Shown: positions 33,805 through 42,886 of the stretch, piece after piece
How positions within the stretch are numbered: position 1 is the stretch's first letter
How the letters are laid out: the number at the start of each line of letters is the position of its first letter
NCBI RefSeq assembly: GCF_039545795.1
Contig: NZ_CP154260.1
Span: 3,725,001 to 3,789,000 of the forward strand
DNA length: 64,000 nucleotides
Direction: 5' to 3'
Source: Chitinophaga niabensis
GTDB lineage: Bacteria > Bacteroidota > Bacteroidia > Chitinophagales > Chitinophagaceae
Notes under the pieces: generated by a model
What the model saw: the letters and a program-made list of their open reading frames with translations, nothing else
The model's database searches: none
What the model was told of the DNA's origin: nothing
Program-made: the position numbers and the translations under genes

Positions 33805-34341
33805 ATGGATACCGAAAATATTTACCTGGAGAGTGTGAAGCAACGTTTACTCGGCTATAAAACACTGGCAGAGAAAACCTTTGCACAGCTGACAGACGAA
33901 CAAATTCACTGGCAGCCGGCCGGAGAACCCAACAGCATTTACATCATCGTAAAACACATGAGCGGCAATATGCTGAGCCGCTTTACAGACTTTCTTACTT
34001 CAGACGGAGAGAAACCCTGGCGGCAAAGAGACGCAGAGTTCGAAGATGACGCACCCAACGGCACCAAAGCTGAGATGCTCGTTATCTGGGAAAAGGGCTG
34101 GAACTGTATGATGCAGGCCATTAACAGCTTAACCGCGGCGGACCTTGCAAAAACCATTTACATCAGAACAGAACCTCTTATTGTGATAGATGCCATCAAC
34201 CGCCAATTAGCGCATCACCCCTACCATGTGGGCCAGATCGTTTATATCGGTAAAGTATTAAAAGGAGAAGGATGGCAAAGCCTTTCTATTCCCAAAGGAC
34301 ACTCTCAGCAATTTAACCAGGAAAAAGCCGCAGGCAAATGA
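33805..34341 (+). CDS. DinB-like DUF1572 family protein
   Basis: A 178-residue four-helix protein. VKHMSGNMLSRFTDFLTSDGE and LAHHPYHVGQIVYIGKVL place His residues at the metal-binding positions of the DinB/YfiT superfamily, and DEQIHWQPAGEPNSI is typical of DUF1572. The superfamily includes thiol-S-transferases that use bacillithiol or similar thiols; the reaction here is unknown. It begins 28 bases after ggt and overlaps the next gene by four bases (ATGA). Confidence 0.85.
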   Translation: MDTENIYLESVKQRLLGYKTLAEKTFAQLTDEQIHWQPAGEPNSIYIIVKHMSGNMLSRFTDFLTSDGEKPWRQRDAEFEDDAPNGTKAEMLVIWEKGWNCMMQAINSLTAADLAKTIYIRTEPLIVIDAINRQLAHHPYHVGQIVYIGKVLKGEGWQSLSIPKGHSQQFNQEKAAGK

Positions 34342-34748
34342 AATATCTGTTATCAGGCATCGCCATTGCATTAATGGCTTGCGGTTCCGGCAAAACCAAT
34401 ACCCTGCTCAAAAACAAAAAATGGAAAGTATACGATGTGACCATTCCGGCAAAGGATGGCTACAACGCCGTACAGGTAACGCAGGCAAAAGACCTGAAGA
34501 ATGGATATTACAGCGATGCTTATTACCAGTTCCTGGACGATGGGCTTTTCATTGCCACCATTGCAGGCCAGCCTGATTCCGGCAGGTACAAGCTCTTAAG
34601 CAATGGCAGTATTATTTCCATCACGGCAGCCAATGGAGACCGTAAAGCGGAGCACCTGGTGGAAGTAGTGAAACTGAGCGATGAGTTGTTTGACATGAAA
34701 GTGGCGTCCGGCGATTATCATTTCATCCTTCGTACGAGAAAACAATAG
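34338..34748 (+). CDS. small lipoprotein, lipocalin-like
   Basis: A 136-residue predicted lipoprotein (lipobox ALMACG, Cys15). The remainder is beta-rich, with KKWKVYDVTI, YYQFLDDGLFIATIAGQ, SGRYKLLSNGSIISI and a closing YHFILRTRK, resembling the small lipocalin-like domains common in Bacteroidota lipoproteins. No function is known. It is coupled to the gene before by ATGA and has one base between its stop and the next ATG. Confidence 0.75.
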   Translation: MKYLLSGIAIALMACGSGKTNTLLKNKKWKVYDVTIPAKDGYNAVQVTQAKDLKNGYYSDAYYQFLDDGLFIATIAGQPDSGRYKLLSNGSIISITAANGDRKAEHLVEVVKLSDELFDMKVASGDYHFILRTRKQ

Positions 34749-34749
34749 C

Positions 34750-35814
34750 ATGATCAAAATCACAGAAAACACGCCCGGCAGAACAGCCCTGGTTGATGGC
34801 AGAACCTGCCTTTACTTCTCCGGCTTCTCTTACCTGGGCATGCATTCTTCCCATGCCTTCCGCGATCTTTTAGCAGTAGGGATAGGGCGCTTTGGTAGTG
34901 TATATCCCTCTTCCCGCATCTCTAACCTGCAGCTAAAACTCTATGAAGAAACAGAGCATGCCCTGGCTGTTTTACTCCATCAGCAGTCTGCTGTTTGTTT
35001 CTCTTCCGGATACCTGGCGGCACAGGCTGCCGTTACCCATGCAGCCACAAAAGGCGAAGTACTTTTTGCCCCGGGCACACATCCTGCTTTGCAGTACCCC
35101 GGTGCGCTGGTACCTGTTGGCCAGTGGAACGACTGGATCACCACCGTAGTAGAAATGGTGAATAAAGGAGCAGATGATCAGTATGTGATCGTTTCAGATG
35201 GTGTGAATCCTTTAACGGCTACCATCAATGATTTTGAGGCCCTACGGCAGATAGAGAAGAAAGTGACGGTGCTGATAGATGATTCGCATGGCGTGGGCAT
35301 CCTGGGAGAAAAAGGAGAAGGCATCATCAGTATTTTACCGGATAACCCGGCTTTGCATTATTTGATCACTGCCTCTATGGCTAAGGCATTCAGCCTGGAA
35401 GGCGGTTTTGTGGCAGGGCATGCGGCAGATATTGCAGCTATTCGCAGGCTACCGCTTTTTACTGCCAGCACACCCATCATCCCTGCTTACGCCTATACAT
35501 TCCTGCATGCAGCAGGCGCCTATGCTACAGCACGTAAAAGATTAAAAGACCTGATCATCGAATTCAAGCGATTGAATACGGGTATTACCGGCATACATCA
35601 TCCGCACCAATTACCTATGTTTGTGCTGGAAGACAAAAAAGAAAAAGAGAACGTTTATACCTATCTGCTTTCCCGGGATACTTTCATTTCTTCTTTTGCC
35701 TACCCGGACCCGTTGGGGCAGCGGATACACCGTGTGATCCTTTCTGCTCTGCATACCCATACCGACTTAAACATCCTGTCCACCCAGCTGGCGCAGTTTT
35801 ATCCATCTGTATAA
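34750..35814 (+). CDS. PLP-dependent acyltransferase-like aminotransferase (AONS/KBL family)
   Basis: A 354-residue fold-type I PLP protein. SGFSYLGMHSS at the start, SSRISNLQLKLYEETE, FSSGYLAAQAAVTH and the cofactor-binding LIDDSHGVGILGEKGEG are those of 8-amino-7-oxononanoate synthase and glycine C-acetyltransferase relatives. The lysine carrying PLP is in ITASMAKAFSLEGGF. It is about 30 residues shorter than most BioF proteins and no biotin genes are nearby, so the acyl-CoA and amino acid used are unknown. It is part of the tightly packed ggt run. Confidence 0.83.
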   Translation: MIKITENTPGRTALVDGRTCLYFSGFSYLGMHSSHAFRDLLAVGIGRFGSVYPSSRISNLQLKLYEETEHALAVLLHQQSAVCFSSGYLAAQAAVTHAATKGEVLFAPGTHPALQYPGALVPVGQWNDWITTVVEMVNKGADDQYVIVSDGVNPLTATINDFEALRQIEKKVTVLIDDSHGVGILGEKGEGIISILPDNPALHYLITASMAKAFSLEGGFVAGHAADIAAIRRLPLFTASTPIIPAYAYTFLHAAGAYATARKRLKDLIIEFKRLNTGITGIHHPHQLPMFVLEDKKEKENVYTYLLSRDTFISSFAYPDPLGQRIHRVILSALHTHTDLNILSTQLAQFYPSV

Positions 35815-35823
35815 TTCATTATT

Positions 35824-36681
35824 ATGTTTAAAAGAACCATTATCACAGCCTTTTTAGCATTGTTCCTGTTACCCGCCTTTGCGCAGCATTCCCTTTTATA
35901 CAAGATCTCAGGAAAAGGCCTCAAACAGCCCTCCTACCTGTATGGCACTATTCATATGATCTGCCCTGATGACTTCTTCTTCCCGGAGCATGTAAAAGAA
36001 GCTTTCGGCCAGGCCAAAACCATTTACCTTGAAATGGACATGGATGATCCTGCCATGATGGCCAGGCTTATGGAATCCATGCAGGATAAAACTGATGGTT
36101 ACTCCCTGCAGAATGTGTTCAAACCTGCGGATTACCAGAAGCTGAGCCGGTATTTTAAGGACAGTGTGGGCATGGATGTATCCATGTTCAAGACCATGAA
36201 GCCCATGATATTATTATCCTCCGTGATGATGAAGTCGCTGGAATGCCCCAACCCGGCTTCGTATGAAGGTACCTTTATAAAAATGGCCCAGGAGCAGAAG
36301 AAACCCATAGAAGGACTGGAAAATATTGAAGACCAGGTAGCCATCTTCGATGCTATTCCGGACAGTACGGAAAGTGTGATGATCATGGATTACATCGATA
36401 ACCTGCCCAAACAGCGGGCACTCTTCAAACGCCTCGTAGGAGCTTACAAACGCCAGAACATTACGGAGATCCATGGCTACCTGAAAGACTCACCTGAACT
36501 GGCAGGGTTTGAAGATGTAATGGTATATAACCGCAACCGCAACTGGATACCCGTAATTGAGAAAGCTGCCGCAAAAGAAACCACGCTCGTTGCCTGCGGC
36601 GCTATGCACCTGGGTGGAGATCAGGGGGTAGTGGCATTACTGCGCAAACAGGGTTATACCGTGGAACCGGTGCTGAAATAA
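35824..36681 (+). CDS. TraB/GumN family protein
   Basis: A 285-residue exported protein (signal peptide FLALFLLPAFAQ). The family pattern is LKQPSYLYGTIHMICPDDFF near the start with GTIH, then KTIYLEMDMDDP, and a C-terminal ETTLVACGAMHLGGDQGVVALLRKQGY containing GAxHL. These His and Glu residues form the predicted metal site of TraB/GumN proteins, which may be metalloproteases of the Tiki type. The last gene of the ggt run, nine bases after the PLP enzyme. Confidence 0.9.
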   Translation: MFKRTIITAFLALFLLPAFAQHSLLYKISGKGLKQPSYLYGTIHMICPDDFFFPEHVKEAFGQAKTIYLEMDMDDPAMMARLMESMQDKTDGYSLQNVFKPADYQKLSRYFKDSVGMDVSMFKTMKPMILLSSVMMKSLECPNPASYEGTFIKMAQEQKKPIEGLENIEDQVAIFDAIPDSTESVMIMDYIDNLPKQRALFKRLVGAYKRQNITEIHGYLKDSPELAGFEDVMVYNRNRNWIPVIEKAAAKETTLVACGAMHLGGDQGVVALLRKQGYTVEPVLK

Positions 36682-36683
36682 AT

Positions 36684-37010
36684 TCATTCCTCCGCTACTG
36701 CCGCATCATGCGCTTCCGCCTCGATGCTTTTAATAGCCGCATTCCGCTCCGCCGGCGTGGGGAATAACACGCTTTTTGCTATTTGTTTCCCGTTGGCACC
36801 CTTAACAGTGAAGTAATAATGCTCCGTAGCCGCTTTCATTCTTTCAAACTTATTATCATCGCGCGCTACTGCTTTTAAAGCCTCTATGCCCGAATTACAG
36901 GCCGCTTTTGTATGAAAAGCATCACTGGTGATGAGCACTGTGCCATCATCTGTTTTCAGGTCAAAAAAGAACTGATGGTGCTTGCCTGTTTTGATAACGA
37001 ATTTACACAT
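36684..37010 (-). CDS. YegP-like DUF1508 family protein
   Basis: A 108-residue protein with DUF1508 repeats. It begins MCKFVIKTGKHHQFFFDLK, then LITSDAFHTKAACNSGIEALK and a second unit, YYFTVKGANGKQIAKS. The frame extends upstream to 37139, but the shorter start at 37010 gives the normal family N-terminus and leaves the divergent promoter free. Function is unknown. It converges on the TraB/GumN gene with two bases between stops. Confidence 0.85.
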   Translation of the reverse strand: MCKFVIKTGKHHQFFFDLKTDDGTVLITSDAFHTKAACNSGIEALKAVARDDNKFERMKAATEHYYFTVKGANGKQIAKSVLFPTPAERNAAIKSIEAEAHDAAVAEE

Positions 37011-37122
37011 GGAATTGCTTTGAGATTTTTCTGAATATAACCCTTTTAAAGGAGAATTCCCCTTTTGATCCCGATAAAGGGGTGATTGGTGTAACGAATT
37101 TCCCCTGCCCTCCATCCCGTAA

Positions 37123-37130
37123 TATGTTTG
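37123..37130 (+). promoter_or_regulatory. -7 promoter element of the outer-membrane barrel gene
   Basis: TATGTTTG matches TAnnTTTG exactly, 19 bases before the ATG at 37150. Transcription would start near 37137, leaving a 13-base leader. No TTG is at the usual distance. Confidence 0.42.
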
Positions 37131-37149
37131 CACTATCAAATTAAGCTAT

Positions 37150-39303
37150 ATGAAAGCAAACATTACTACTCTCCTTTCCGCCACCATACTTACTCTTTCC
37201 GGCTTAGCCCAGGCACAGGAAAAGAAAGATACTGTTAAACAACTCAAAGAGGTGAACATCACTTCCACTGCCCCCACCATTACCATGCAGGGCGGTACCA
37301 TGGTGGTGAATGTTGCCAAAACCACTACCGCAGCCGGTTCCACCGCCTGGGAAGTATTACAGAAAGCACCGGGTGTGATAGTGGATAATACAGATAACCT
37401 GCTGCTGAACGGCAAATCAGTGACAGTATATATAGACGGGCGCCCCAGCCGCCTGACCGGGGAAGACCTGAAGAACCTGCTCAACAGCACGCCCGGCGGC
37501 AACATCGATAAACTGGAACTCATGAGCAACCCTTCCACCAAATATGATGCACAAGGCGCTGCTATTATCAATATCAAAATGATCAAAAGCAAAGACCTGG
37601 GTACCAATGGTACGGCTACCATCAGCGGAGGATTTGGCCGTTACGCCCGTACTACGGAAGGTTTTACGCTGAATAACCGCAGTAAAGCTGTAAATATCTA
37701 TGGCGGTTATGATTTCCTTCACACCAATCAGTTCACCAAAACAAAGTCTGAACGCCGTTTCAAAGATGGTTACAAGCTGGAAGACAATGACTATAACAAA
37801 GAAAACCGTAACACACATAATGTAAAAGCAGGTGCAGACTTTGACCTAAATAAAACCACCTCAGCCGGCGTACTGCTGAAAGGCTCTTTCAGTAACCGCG
37901 GCAGGAACGGAGAAAACAAGACCGGCCTTCCTGATTCCACTTTCCTGCAGTATGCAGGTGGTGATCAATCCATTGTAAACCCATCCGTAAACGTTTATTT
38001 TAAAACAGGCAGCGAGAAAAAGAAGAATGAATTCACCTTCAATGCGGATTATTTCTCTTACAATAAAGACTGGAACGACCTGTTCACCGGTCAGTATTAC
38101 AACGCAAGCCAGCAGATCATTGGCGATCAGACCAATATCCGCAACAATGCAGATTCCCGCATCAATGTTTACTCCGCCAGTGCAGACTATGTGCAGCCGC
38201 TTAAATTTGCCCGCCTGGAAGCCGGTATCAAAACCACTTTCACAGAAACGGATAATGATATGATCTGGGAGAATAAGTTTGGGGACAACTGGCAGAATGA
38301 TGCTGGTAAAACCAATCACTTTATCTACAAAGAGAACATCAATGCTGCGTACATCGGCCTGAACAAAACCATTAAGAAATATACTTTCAATGCCGTACTG
38401 CGTGGTGAACATACGCATGCAACCGGCAACAGCCTCACCATAGATCAGCGCTTCAACCGCGATTATTTCCAGCTGTTCCCTAGCGCCAGTATCTCTTACA
38501 TGAAAGATCCAAAGAACCAGTTCAGCCTCTCTTACCGCAGGAGCATCAACCGCTTTGGCTTTGAGATCGTGAACCCTTTCATCACTTATAAGAATGCTTA
38601 CACCTACCAAAAGGGGAACCCTGACATCAAACCGGTGATCAATCAATCCATAGAAGCCACCTGGGCGCATAACTATTCCATCTTCACTACCCTGGCTTAT
38701 TCCCGCAGCACAGATAACCTGAGCGTGGTATTCCGCCAGGACCCTCAGACGAAGATCCTCGTGATGAGTTACGACAACCAGGCTGCCTTCAATGTGGTGT
38801 ATGCCAACCTCGTGATCTCTAAGCCGCTCACTAAAAAGATCCGCACCACCTGGACGGTGATGGGCCTTTACCTGAACATCAATACCAACCTGGATGGTGT
38901 ACAGTATCAGAAAGAGAATATTACTACCATCCTGAACACGCAGAACGTATTCACCCTGCCTGCAGGTTTTACAGCAGAGCTGAACGGGTCTTTCCAGAGC
39001 CCCTTCGCCATGGGGTATGCTTCTCTGCGTTCAATGGGGTTTGTGGACCTGGGCTTACGTAAGAACATCATGAAAGGCAATGGCTCCCTGAAACTGGCGT
39101 TGAATGATGTATTCAACACAAAGCAATACCGTTTTGATGTGAAGTATGCCGCCATTGACAACAGCAGCCGCCAGGAGATGGACACCCGTGTAGTGAACCT
39201 CACTTTCAATTACAAATTCGGCAACAAGAACGTAAAACAGACCAAAACCCGTAAAAACACTATTGAAGCAGAAGCCGGACGAACTAATACAACTACCTTT
39301 TAG
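37150..39303 (+). CDS. outer-membrane beta-barrel protein, TonB-receptor-like
   Basis: A 717-residue protein with a signal peptide (TLLSATILTLSGLAQAQ). A plug-like domain follows (LKEVNITSTAPTITMQGG, VLQKAPGVIVDNTDNLLLNG, VYIDGRPSRLTGEDLKNLL and LELMSNPSTKYDAQG), then a barrel of the outer-membrane-barrel family common in Bacteroidota. The usual N-terminal CarboxypepD regulatory domain is missing, as in shorter members. The cargo is unknown. It lies next to a sensor kinase/regulator pair but is separated by a terminator. Confidence 0.88.
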   Translation: MKANITTLLSATILTLSGLAQAQEKKDTVKQLKEVNITSTAPTITMQGGTMVVNVAKTTTAAGSTAWEVLQKAPGVIVDNTDNLLLNGKSVTVYIDGRPSRLTGEDLKNLLNSTPGGNIDKLELMSNPSTKYDAQGAAIINIKMIKSKDLGTNGTATISGGFGRYARTTEGFTLNNRSKAVNIYGGYDFLHTNQFTKTKSERRFKDGYKLEDNDYNKENRNTHNVKAGADFDLNKTTSAGVLLKGSFSNRGRNGENKTGLPDSTFLQYAGGDQSIVNPSVNVYFKTGSEKKKNEFTFNADYFSYNKDWNDLFTGQYYNASQQIIGDQTNIRNNADSRINVYSASADYVQPLKFARLEAGIKTTFTETDNDMIWENKFGDNWQNDAGKTNHFIYKENINAAYIGLNKTIKKYTFNAVLRGEHTHATGNSLTIDQRFNRDYFQLFPSASISYMKDPKNQFSLSYRRSINRFGFEIVNPFITYKNAYTYQKGNPDIKPVINQSIEATWAHNYSIFTTLAYSRSTDNLSVVFRQDPQTKILVMSYDNQAAFNVVYANLVISKPLTKKIRTTWTVMGLYLNINTNLDGVQYQKENITTILNTQNVFTLPAGFTAELNGSFQSPFAMGYASLRSMGFVDLGLRKNIMKGNGSLKLALNDVFNTKQYRFDVKYAAIDNSSRQEMDTRVVNLTFNYKFGNKNVKQTKTRKNTIEAEAGRTNTTTF

Positions 39304-39317
39304 CCTATATTTCCTAC

Positions 39318-39348
39318 AAGCTTCCCGGGTGAGCCGGGAAGCTTTTTT
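39318..39348 (+). terminator. terminator after the barrel gene
   Basis: AAGCTTCCCGG (39318-39328), loop GTGAG, CCGGGAAGCTT (39334-39344), then T to 39348. An 11-bp stem. Confidence 0.93.
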
Positions 39349-39351
39349 AGT

Positions 39352-39359
39352 TATTTTTG
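39352..39359 (+). promoter_or_regulatory. -7 promoter element of the histidine kinase gene
   Basis: TATTTTTG matches TAnnTTTG exactly, three bases beyond the terminator's T-run. The start of transcription would be near 39366, 18 bases before the kinase ATG. Confidence 0.42.
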
Positions 39360-39383
39360 ATAATAGCCATATATTAGATTGAT

Positions 39384-40472
39384 ATGAAGCAACAGATCAT
39401 TCAGTTTTTCAGGCAGGAATGGAAGAAGTTACTGACCTTGTTTATCATAGCTATTGTTCAGCTGCTGCTGGGTCTCTCTTTTCTTTATACAGCAGCCCCG
39501 GACCTGGCAAATGAAACTTATAGCAAACTGGGAGGGGTTTTCCTGCATTCGATAAAAAGCATACTGGAGTTCGTTATCACGTACTACCTGCTGATCTTTC
39601 AGGCCTGCCTGCCCTTATTACAGGCAAGGAAGATAAGTAGGTTCATATTAATTGTTTTAAGCGTTTTCCTGATAAAATTCGGATACACGGCTATTGTTGA
39701 ATTCGACTCTATCAATTATAGAGTATCCGGCGTCAGTAAGGATGCTTTTACAACCTTCATCAAAAACCATAAATTCCTGTTCTTCTCCCTCAGCAGTTTC
39801 TTCTTTTATATCGTTACCCTGGTGATATCTTTCGTGGCCGCCTTTATCATCGACTATAACACCAGGAACCGCCGGCAGAAAGAACTGATAAAACAAAAGA
39901 TGGATGCCGAACTGGCTGCTATCAAATACCAGATCAACCCACACTTCCTGTTCAATTCACTTAGTTTCATTTATAGCAAAACAGTACCTTTGAGCGAAGA
40001 AGTTTCAAATGCAGTGCTGTTGCTCTCAGACATTATGCGGTACGCCCTTGGAAAAGAGGAAGATGTGGAAGGGAAAGTGGCTTTATCCCAGGAACTCACC
40101 CACCTTAAGAACGTTATCGAAATTAACCAGATGCGTTTCAACAACAAGCTGAACATTCAGTACAGTGAAGAGATCAGTAACCCGAATGCCCGCATTACGC
40201 CGCTGGTGCTTATCACCCTGGTGGAGAATGCCTTCAAACACGGCGATCTGCTGGACCCCGCTAACCCGCTGGTAGTAAGAACAGAAGCTAATGAAAAAAC
40301 AATTACATTCCTTATCAACAATAAAAAGAAGAAAGGCACCAAAGAACTCTCCACAGGCATTGGGCTCAACAATGTGAAACAAAGGCTGCAACTGATGTAT
40401 GCAGAGAAACATACTTTTAACGTGAAGGAAAATGAGGATTTCTATACCGCAGCATTAACGATCAATTTATAA
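39384..40472 (+). CDS. LytS-type sensor histidine kinase
   Basis: A 362-residue membrane kinase. Four TM segments occupy about residues 15-165. The kinase domain has the phosphoacceptor motif INPHFLFNSLSFIYS (His187) and the ATP-binding N-box TLVENAFKHG followed by GIGLNNVKQRLQLMY. This is the His_kinase/HATPase arrangement that pairs with LytTR regulators. There is no recognisable periplasmic sensor domain, so the signal may be sensed in the membrane. The regulator gene begins three bases after its stop. Confidence 0.94.
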   Translation: MKQQIIQFFRQEWKKLLTLFIIAIVQLLLGLSFLYTAAPDLANETYSKLGGVFLHSIKSILEFVITYYLLIFQACLPLLQARKISRFILIVLSVFLIKFGYTAIVEFDSINYRVSGVSKDAFTTFIKNHKFLFFSLSSFFFYIVTLVISFVAAFIIDYNTRNRRQKELIKQKMDAELAAIKYQINPHFLFNSLSFIYSKTVPLSEEVSNAVLLLSDIMRYALGKEEDVEGKVALSQELTHLKNVIEINQMRFNNKLNIQYSEEISNPNARITPLVLITLVENAFKHGDLLDPANPLVVRTEANEKTITFLINNKKKKGTKELSTGIGLNNVKQRLQLMYAEKHTFNVKENEDFYTAALTINL

Positions 40473-40475
40473 GAC

Positions 40476-41201
40476 ATGATTAACTGTATTGTGATAGACG
40501 ATGAACAGCACGCGATAGACCTGCTGACCCACCATATTCAACAAACCCCCTTCCTGAACCTGCTGTATTCCACTACAGACCCGGTAGAGGGACTGCAATT
40601 ACTGCATCTGCATAAAATAGACCTGATCTTCCTGGACGTACAGATGCCCACCATGACGGGGATTGATTTCATTAAAGCGATCAACGGTAAAAGCAAAGTG
40701 ATCCTCACTACCGCCTACAGCGAATATGCCATGGAAGGGTTTGAGAATGAAGTAGTGGATTATCTTTTAAAACCCATTTCCTTTGCCCGTTTCATTAAAG
40801 GTGCACAACGCGCGCTGGCCCTGATACAGCCAGCGGCCACCACTGCCAAAGAAGACAGTGATTTCATCTTTGTTAAAACAGAACAAAAAGGAAAGCTGAT
40901 CAAGATCAATATCAGGGACATCCTTTTTATTGAAGGATTAAAGAATTACGTGAAGATCCATACCCGCCAGGGAGAAGGGATCATTGCCCTGCTGAACATG
41001 AAAGACCTGGAAGAACGGTTACCGGCAGGGGATTTTGCCAGAACACATAAATCCTTCCTGCTCGCCACCGGTTTTATTAAAATGATCGAAGGCAACACGG
41101 TACACCTGGAACATACCGCAGAAATAGTACCTGTAGGGGATTCTTATAAGGAAGCCTTCATGAGCCTCATGAAAGAAAAGATAATGACAAATAAAAAATA
41201 G
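40476..41201 (+). CDS. LytTR-family response regulator
   Basis: A 241-residue regulator. The receiver domain has the phosphoacceptor Asp54 in LIFLDVQMPTMTG and the conserved Lys in YLLKPISFARF. The C-terminal LytTR DNA-binding domain has ILFIEGLKNYVKIHTRQGE and FARTHKSFLLATGFI. It is the partner of the kinase before it. Its targets could include the barrel gene upstream. A strong terminator begins at its stop codon. Confidence 0.95.
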   Translation: MINCIVIDDEQHAIDLLTHHIQQTPFLNLLYSTTDPVEGLQLLHLHKIDLIFLDVQMPTMTGIDFIKAINGKSKVILTTAYSEYAMEGFENEVVDYLLKPISFARFIKGAQRALALIQPAATTAKEDSDFIFVKTEQKGKLIKINIRDILFIEGLKNYVKIHTRQGEGIIALLNMKDLEERLPAGDFARTHKSFLLATGFIKMIEGNTVHLEHTAEIVPVGDSYKEAFMSLMKEKIMTNKK

Positions 41202-41227
41202 GCCGCGAAATTCGCGGCCTGTTTTTT
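41200..41227. terminator. bidirectional terminator
   Basis: AGGCCGCGAA pairs with TTCGCGGCCT around 41210, with T-rich sequence on the right and A-rich on the left. It ends the regulator gene on plus and the Sus-like locus on minus. Confidence 0.92.
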
Positions 41228-41243
41228 ATAATGCAGGTTTTGA

Positions 41244-42182
41244 TCATGGATAAAAGGCCTGCCAGGTAATTTCCCAATTTCCTGGTCTGAATACTTTAAA
41301 GTTTACATACGCAAACAGATCATAGTGATCATTCTTGCCAAAGGCAGCACCCGGCACCCACCATTCGAACTGGCGGTTCGCTGTGTTGAATGGATACGCT
41401 ACATCATACTCGATCCTGTCTGCCAGTAATCGTTGTGCAAACGTAAAATCCTGCATCCGTTTTCCTTTTTGCTTACTGCCTTCAGGAAAAGACCTGGGAT
41501 CCATTAAGTTACCGTTCGGATCTTTGAACTTAACCGTGATCTTATTACCAGGGCCTTTGTATTCGAACTTATCTATGCGGATGTTGATGGAATCAAAGTA
41601 AGGAGAACAGCCATCCCAGTCGTAGTCTGAACAAACGATCCATGCACCGTCATCACGGAATTCAAAATCAGCACCTTTCACCACTTTCACCTCCAATGCA
41701 TTTTTAATTACACGGGAACCTGCACCGTTTGTTACTTTCACATCGATGAAATAAGTAGCAGAATCCATTTCATAACTTTCCTTACGGAACTTCAGGCGGC
41801 CATCAGAAGGACTTATCTCAAATACAGGACGTTTGACGATCCTTTTCTTTTTCTCCAGCTCTTCCAATGTCTTTTCCTGACCGGTAAATTCTTCCACCCA
41901 CTCCACTGCGTCTACCTCCTGTTTCATTTCCGGAGCCGGTTTACCATCCCAGCGACGGATGTCTGCCAGCTCCACTTTAATAGGTAAAGTAGAACGGTCC
42001 AGTATCAGATCTCCTTTATAAGCGTCACGGCCGGTTTCCAGGGTAATGATCTTATCCTTATATCGGATATTTTCACCAAAATAACCATCCTGCATATCTA
42101 CCTTACGGCAGCTGTAGATCAGGACTCCGGTCAATACTACCAGCATCCCTGCTCTTACTATGTTTTTATATGAATTAGTCAT
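41244..42182 (-). CDS. Sus-locus accessory lipoprotein (DUF5007-like)
   Basis: A 312-residue predicted lipoprotein (LIYSCRK, Cys25). The sequence after it, GYFGENIRYKDKIITLETGR and RSTLPIKVELADIRRWDGKP, recalls the DUF5007 proteins of Sus-type loci, and the rest looks like two beta-sandwich domains (FRKESYEMDSATYFIDVKV and the aromatic-rich end). It probably sits on the cell surface as a ligand-binding partner of the SusC/SusD pair. It is the last gene of the four-gene minus-strand locus. The DUF number is by recollection. Confidence 0.65.
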   Translation of the reverse strand: MTNSYKNIVRAGMLVVLTGVLIYSCRKVDMQDGYFGENIRYKDKIITLETGRDAYKGDLILDRSTLPIKVELADIRRWDGKPAPEMKQEVDAVEWVEEFTGQEKTLEELEKKKRIVKRPVFEISPSDGRLKFRKESYEMDSATYFIDVKVTNGAGSRVIKNALEVKVVKGADFEFRDDGAWIVCSDYDWDGCSPYFDSINIRIDKFEYKGPGNKITVKFKDPNGNLMDPRSFPEGSKQKGKRMQDFTFAQRLLADRIEYDVAYPFNTANRQFEWWVPGAAFGKNDHYDLFAYVNFKVFRPGNWEITWQAFYP

Positions 42183-42200
42183 GCGTTTAATTTTAAAGAC

Positions 42201-42869
42201 TTAGTAGGGGAAATTGAATGTATGCGAACCTGCTACAGCATGTATCACTCCGTTGGTAGCTTCCAGGTTGCTGGTAATTACAGCAGAGTTCACCCAGGGA
42301 TTATACCTGTTCTGCAGTTCCGGCCATTTTGAAATGGGGTCAAACCTGCGGATAGGACTGGCAGTGTAACCATGTGGATCCCAGATGCGGATAAAAATGG
42401 GGCCGGCATTGGGTATACCGTTATAAGCATCTCTCCAGGTATCCAGGTACATCGGGTAACCATTCAGGCTGGCGATAAGCATGCCGCCTGCGGGACTCTT
42501 TTCCAGAGGAATACTGTCTCTCCATACTTTCCTCCCGGGAAATATGTATTTACTCATGGCTTTACGCAACGTATCCACATTCACCGTGTCCAGCTTTGCC
42601 CCTCCTATCCTTTTGAGGTAGTTCACCACATTGAGATCACGTGGAGCAAAAAAAGTAATATTGTTCTGTTTTACTGCCTCCGCAAGGCCCGTTTTGTCCA
42701 GGATCCATACAATGGTATCAAACTCAAACGGCCGGGATTTCAGGAAATCGTACACGTTCATATTGAGCTTACCTGTGCGAACCCCGCCATCTGTGAAATG
42801 TTCTTTCTGACAGGCTGTTGCAAACACCAGTACGATAGCAAACGAAAGAAAATATCTGATTTTTTTCAT
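42201..42869 (-). CDS. fasciclin-domain lipoprotein
   Basis: A 222-residue lipoprotein (VFATACQK, Cys20) with one FAS1 domain. ILDKTGLAEAVKQNNITFFAPRD is the first conserved box, and TNGVIHAVAGSHTF near the end matches the second (the N-G-V-I-H motif). FAS1 domains mediate adhesion or binding and are often found in Bacteroidota Sus loci. It lies 18 bases after the SusD-like gene and is presumably co-transcribed. Confidence 0.9.
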   Translation of the reverse strand: MKKIRYFLSFAIVLVFATACQKEHFTDGGVRTGKLNMNVYDFLKSRPFEFDTIVWILDKTGLAEAVKQNNITFFAPRDLNVVNYLKRIGGAKLDTVNVDTLRKAMSKYIFPGRKVWRDSIPLEKSPAGGMLIASLNGYPMYLDTWRDAYNGIPNAGPIFIRIWDPHGYTASPIRRFDPISKWPELQNRYNPWVNSAVITSNLEATNGVIHAVAGSHTFNFPY

Positions 42870-42886
42870 CTTGATTTTTTTAAAGA

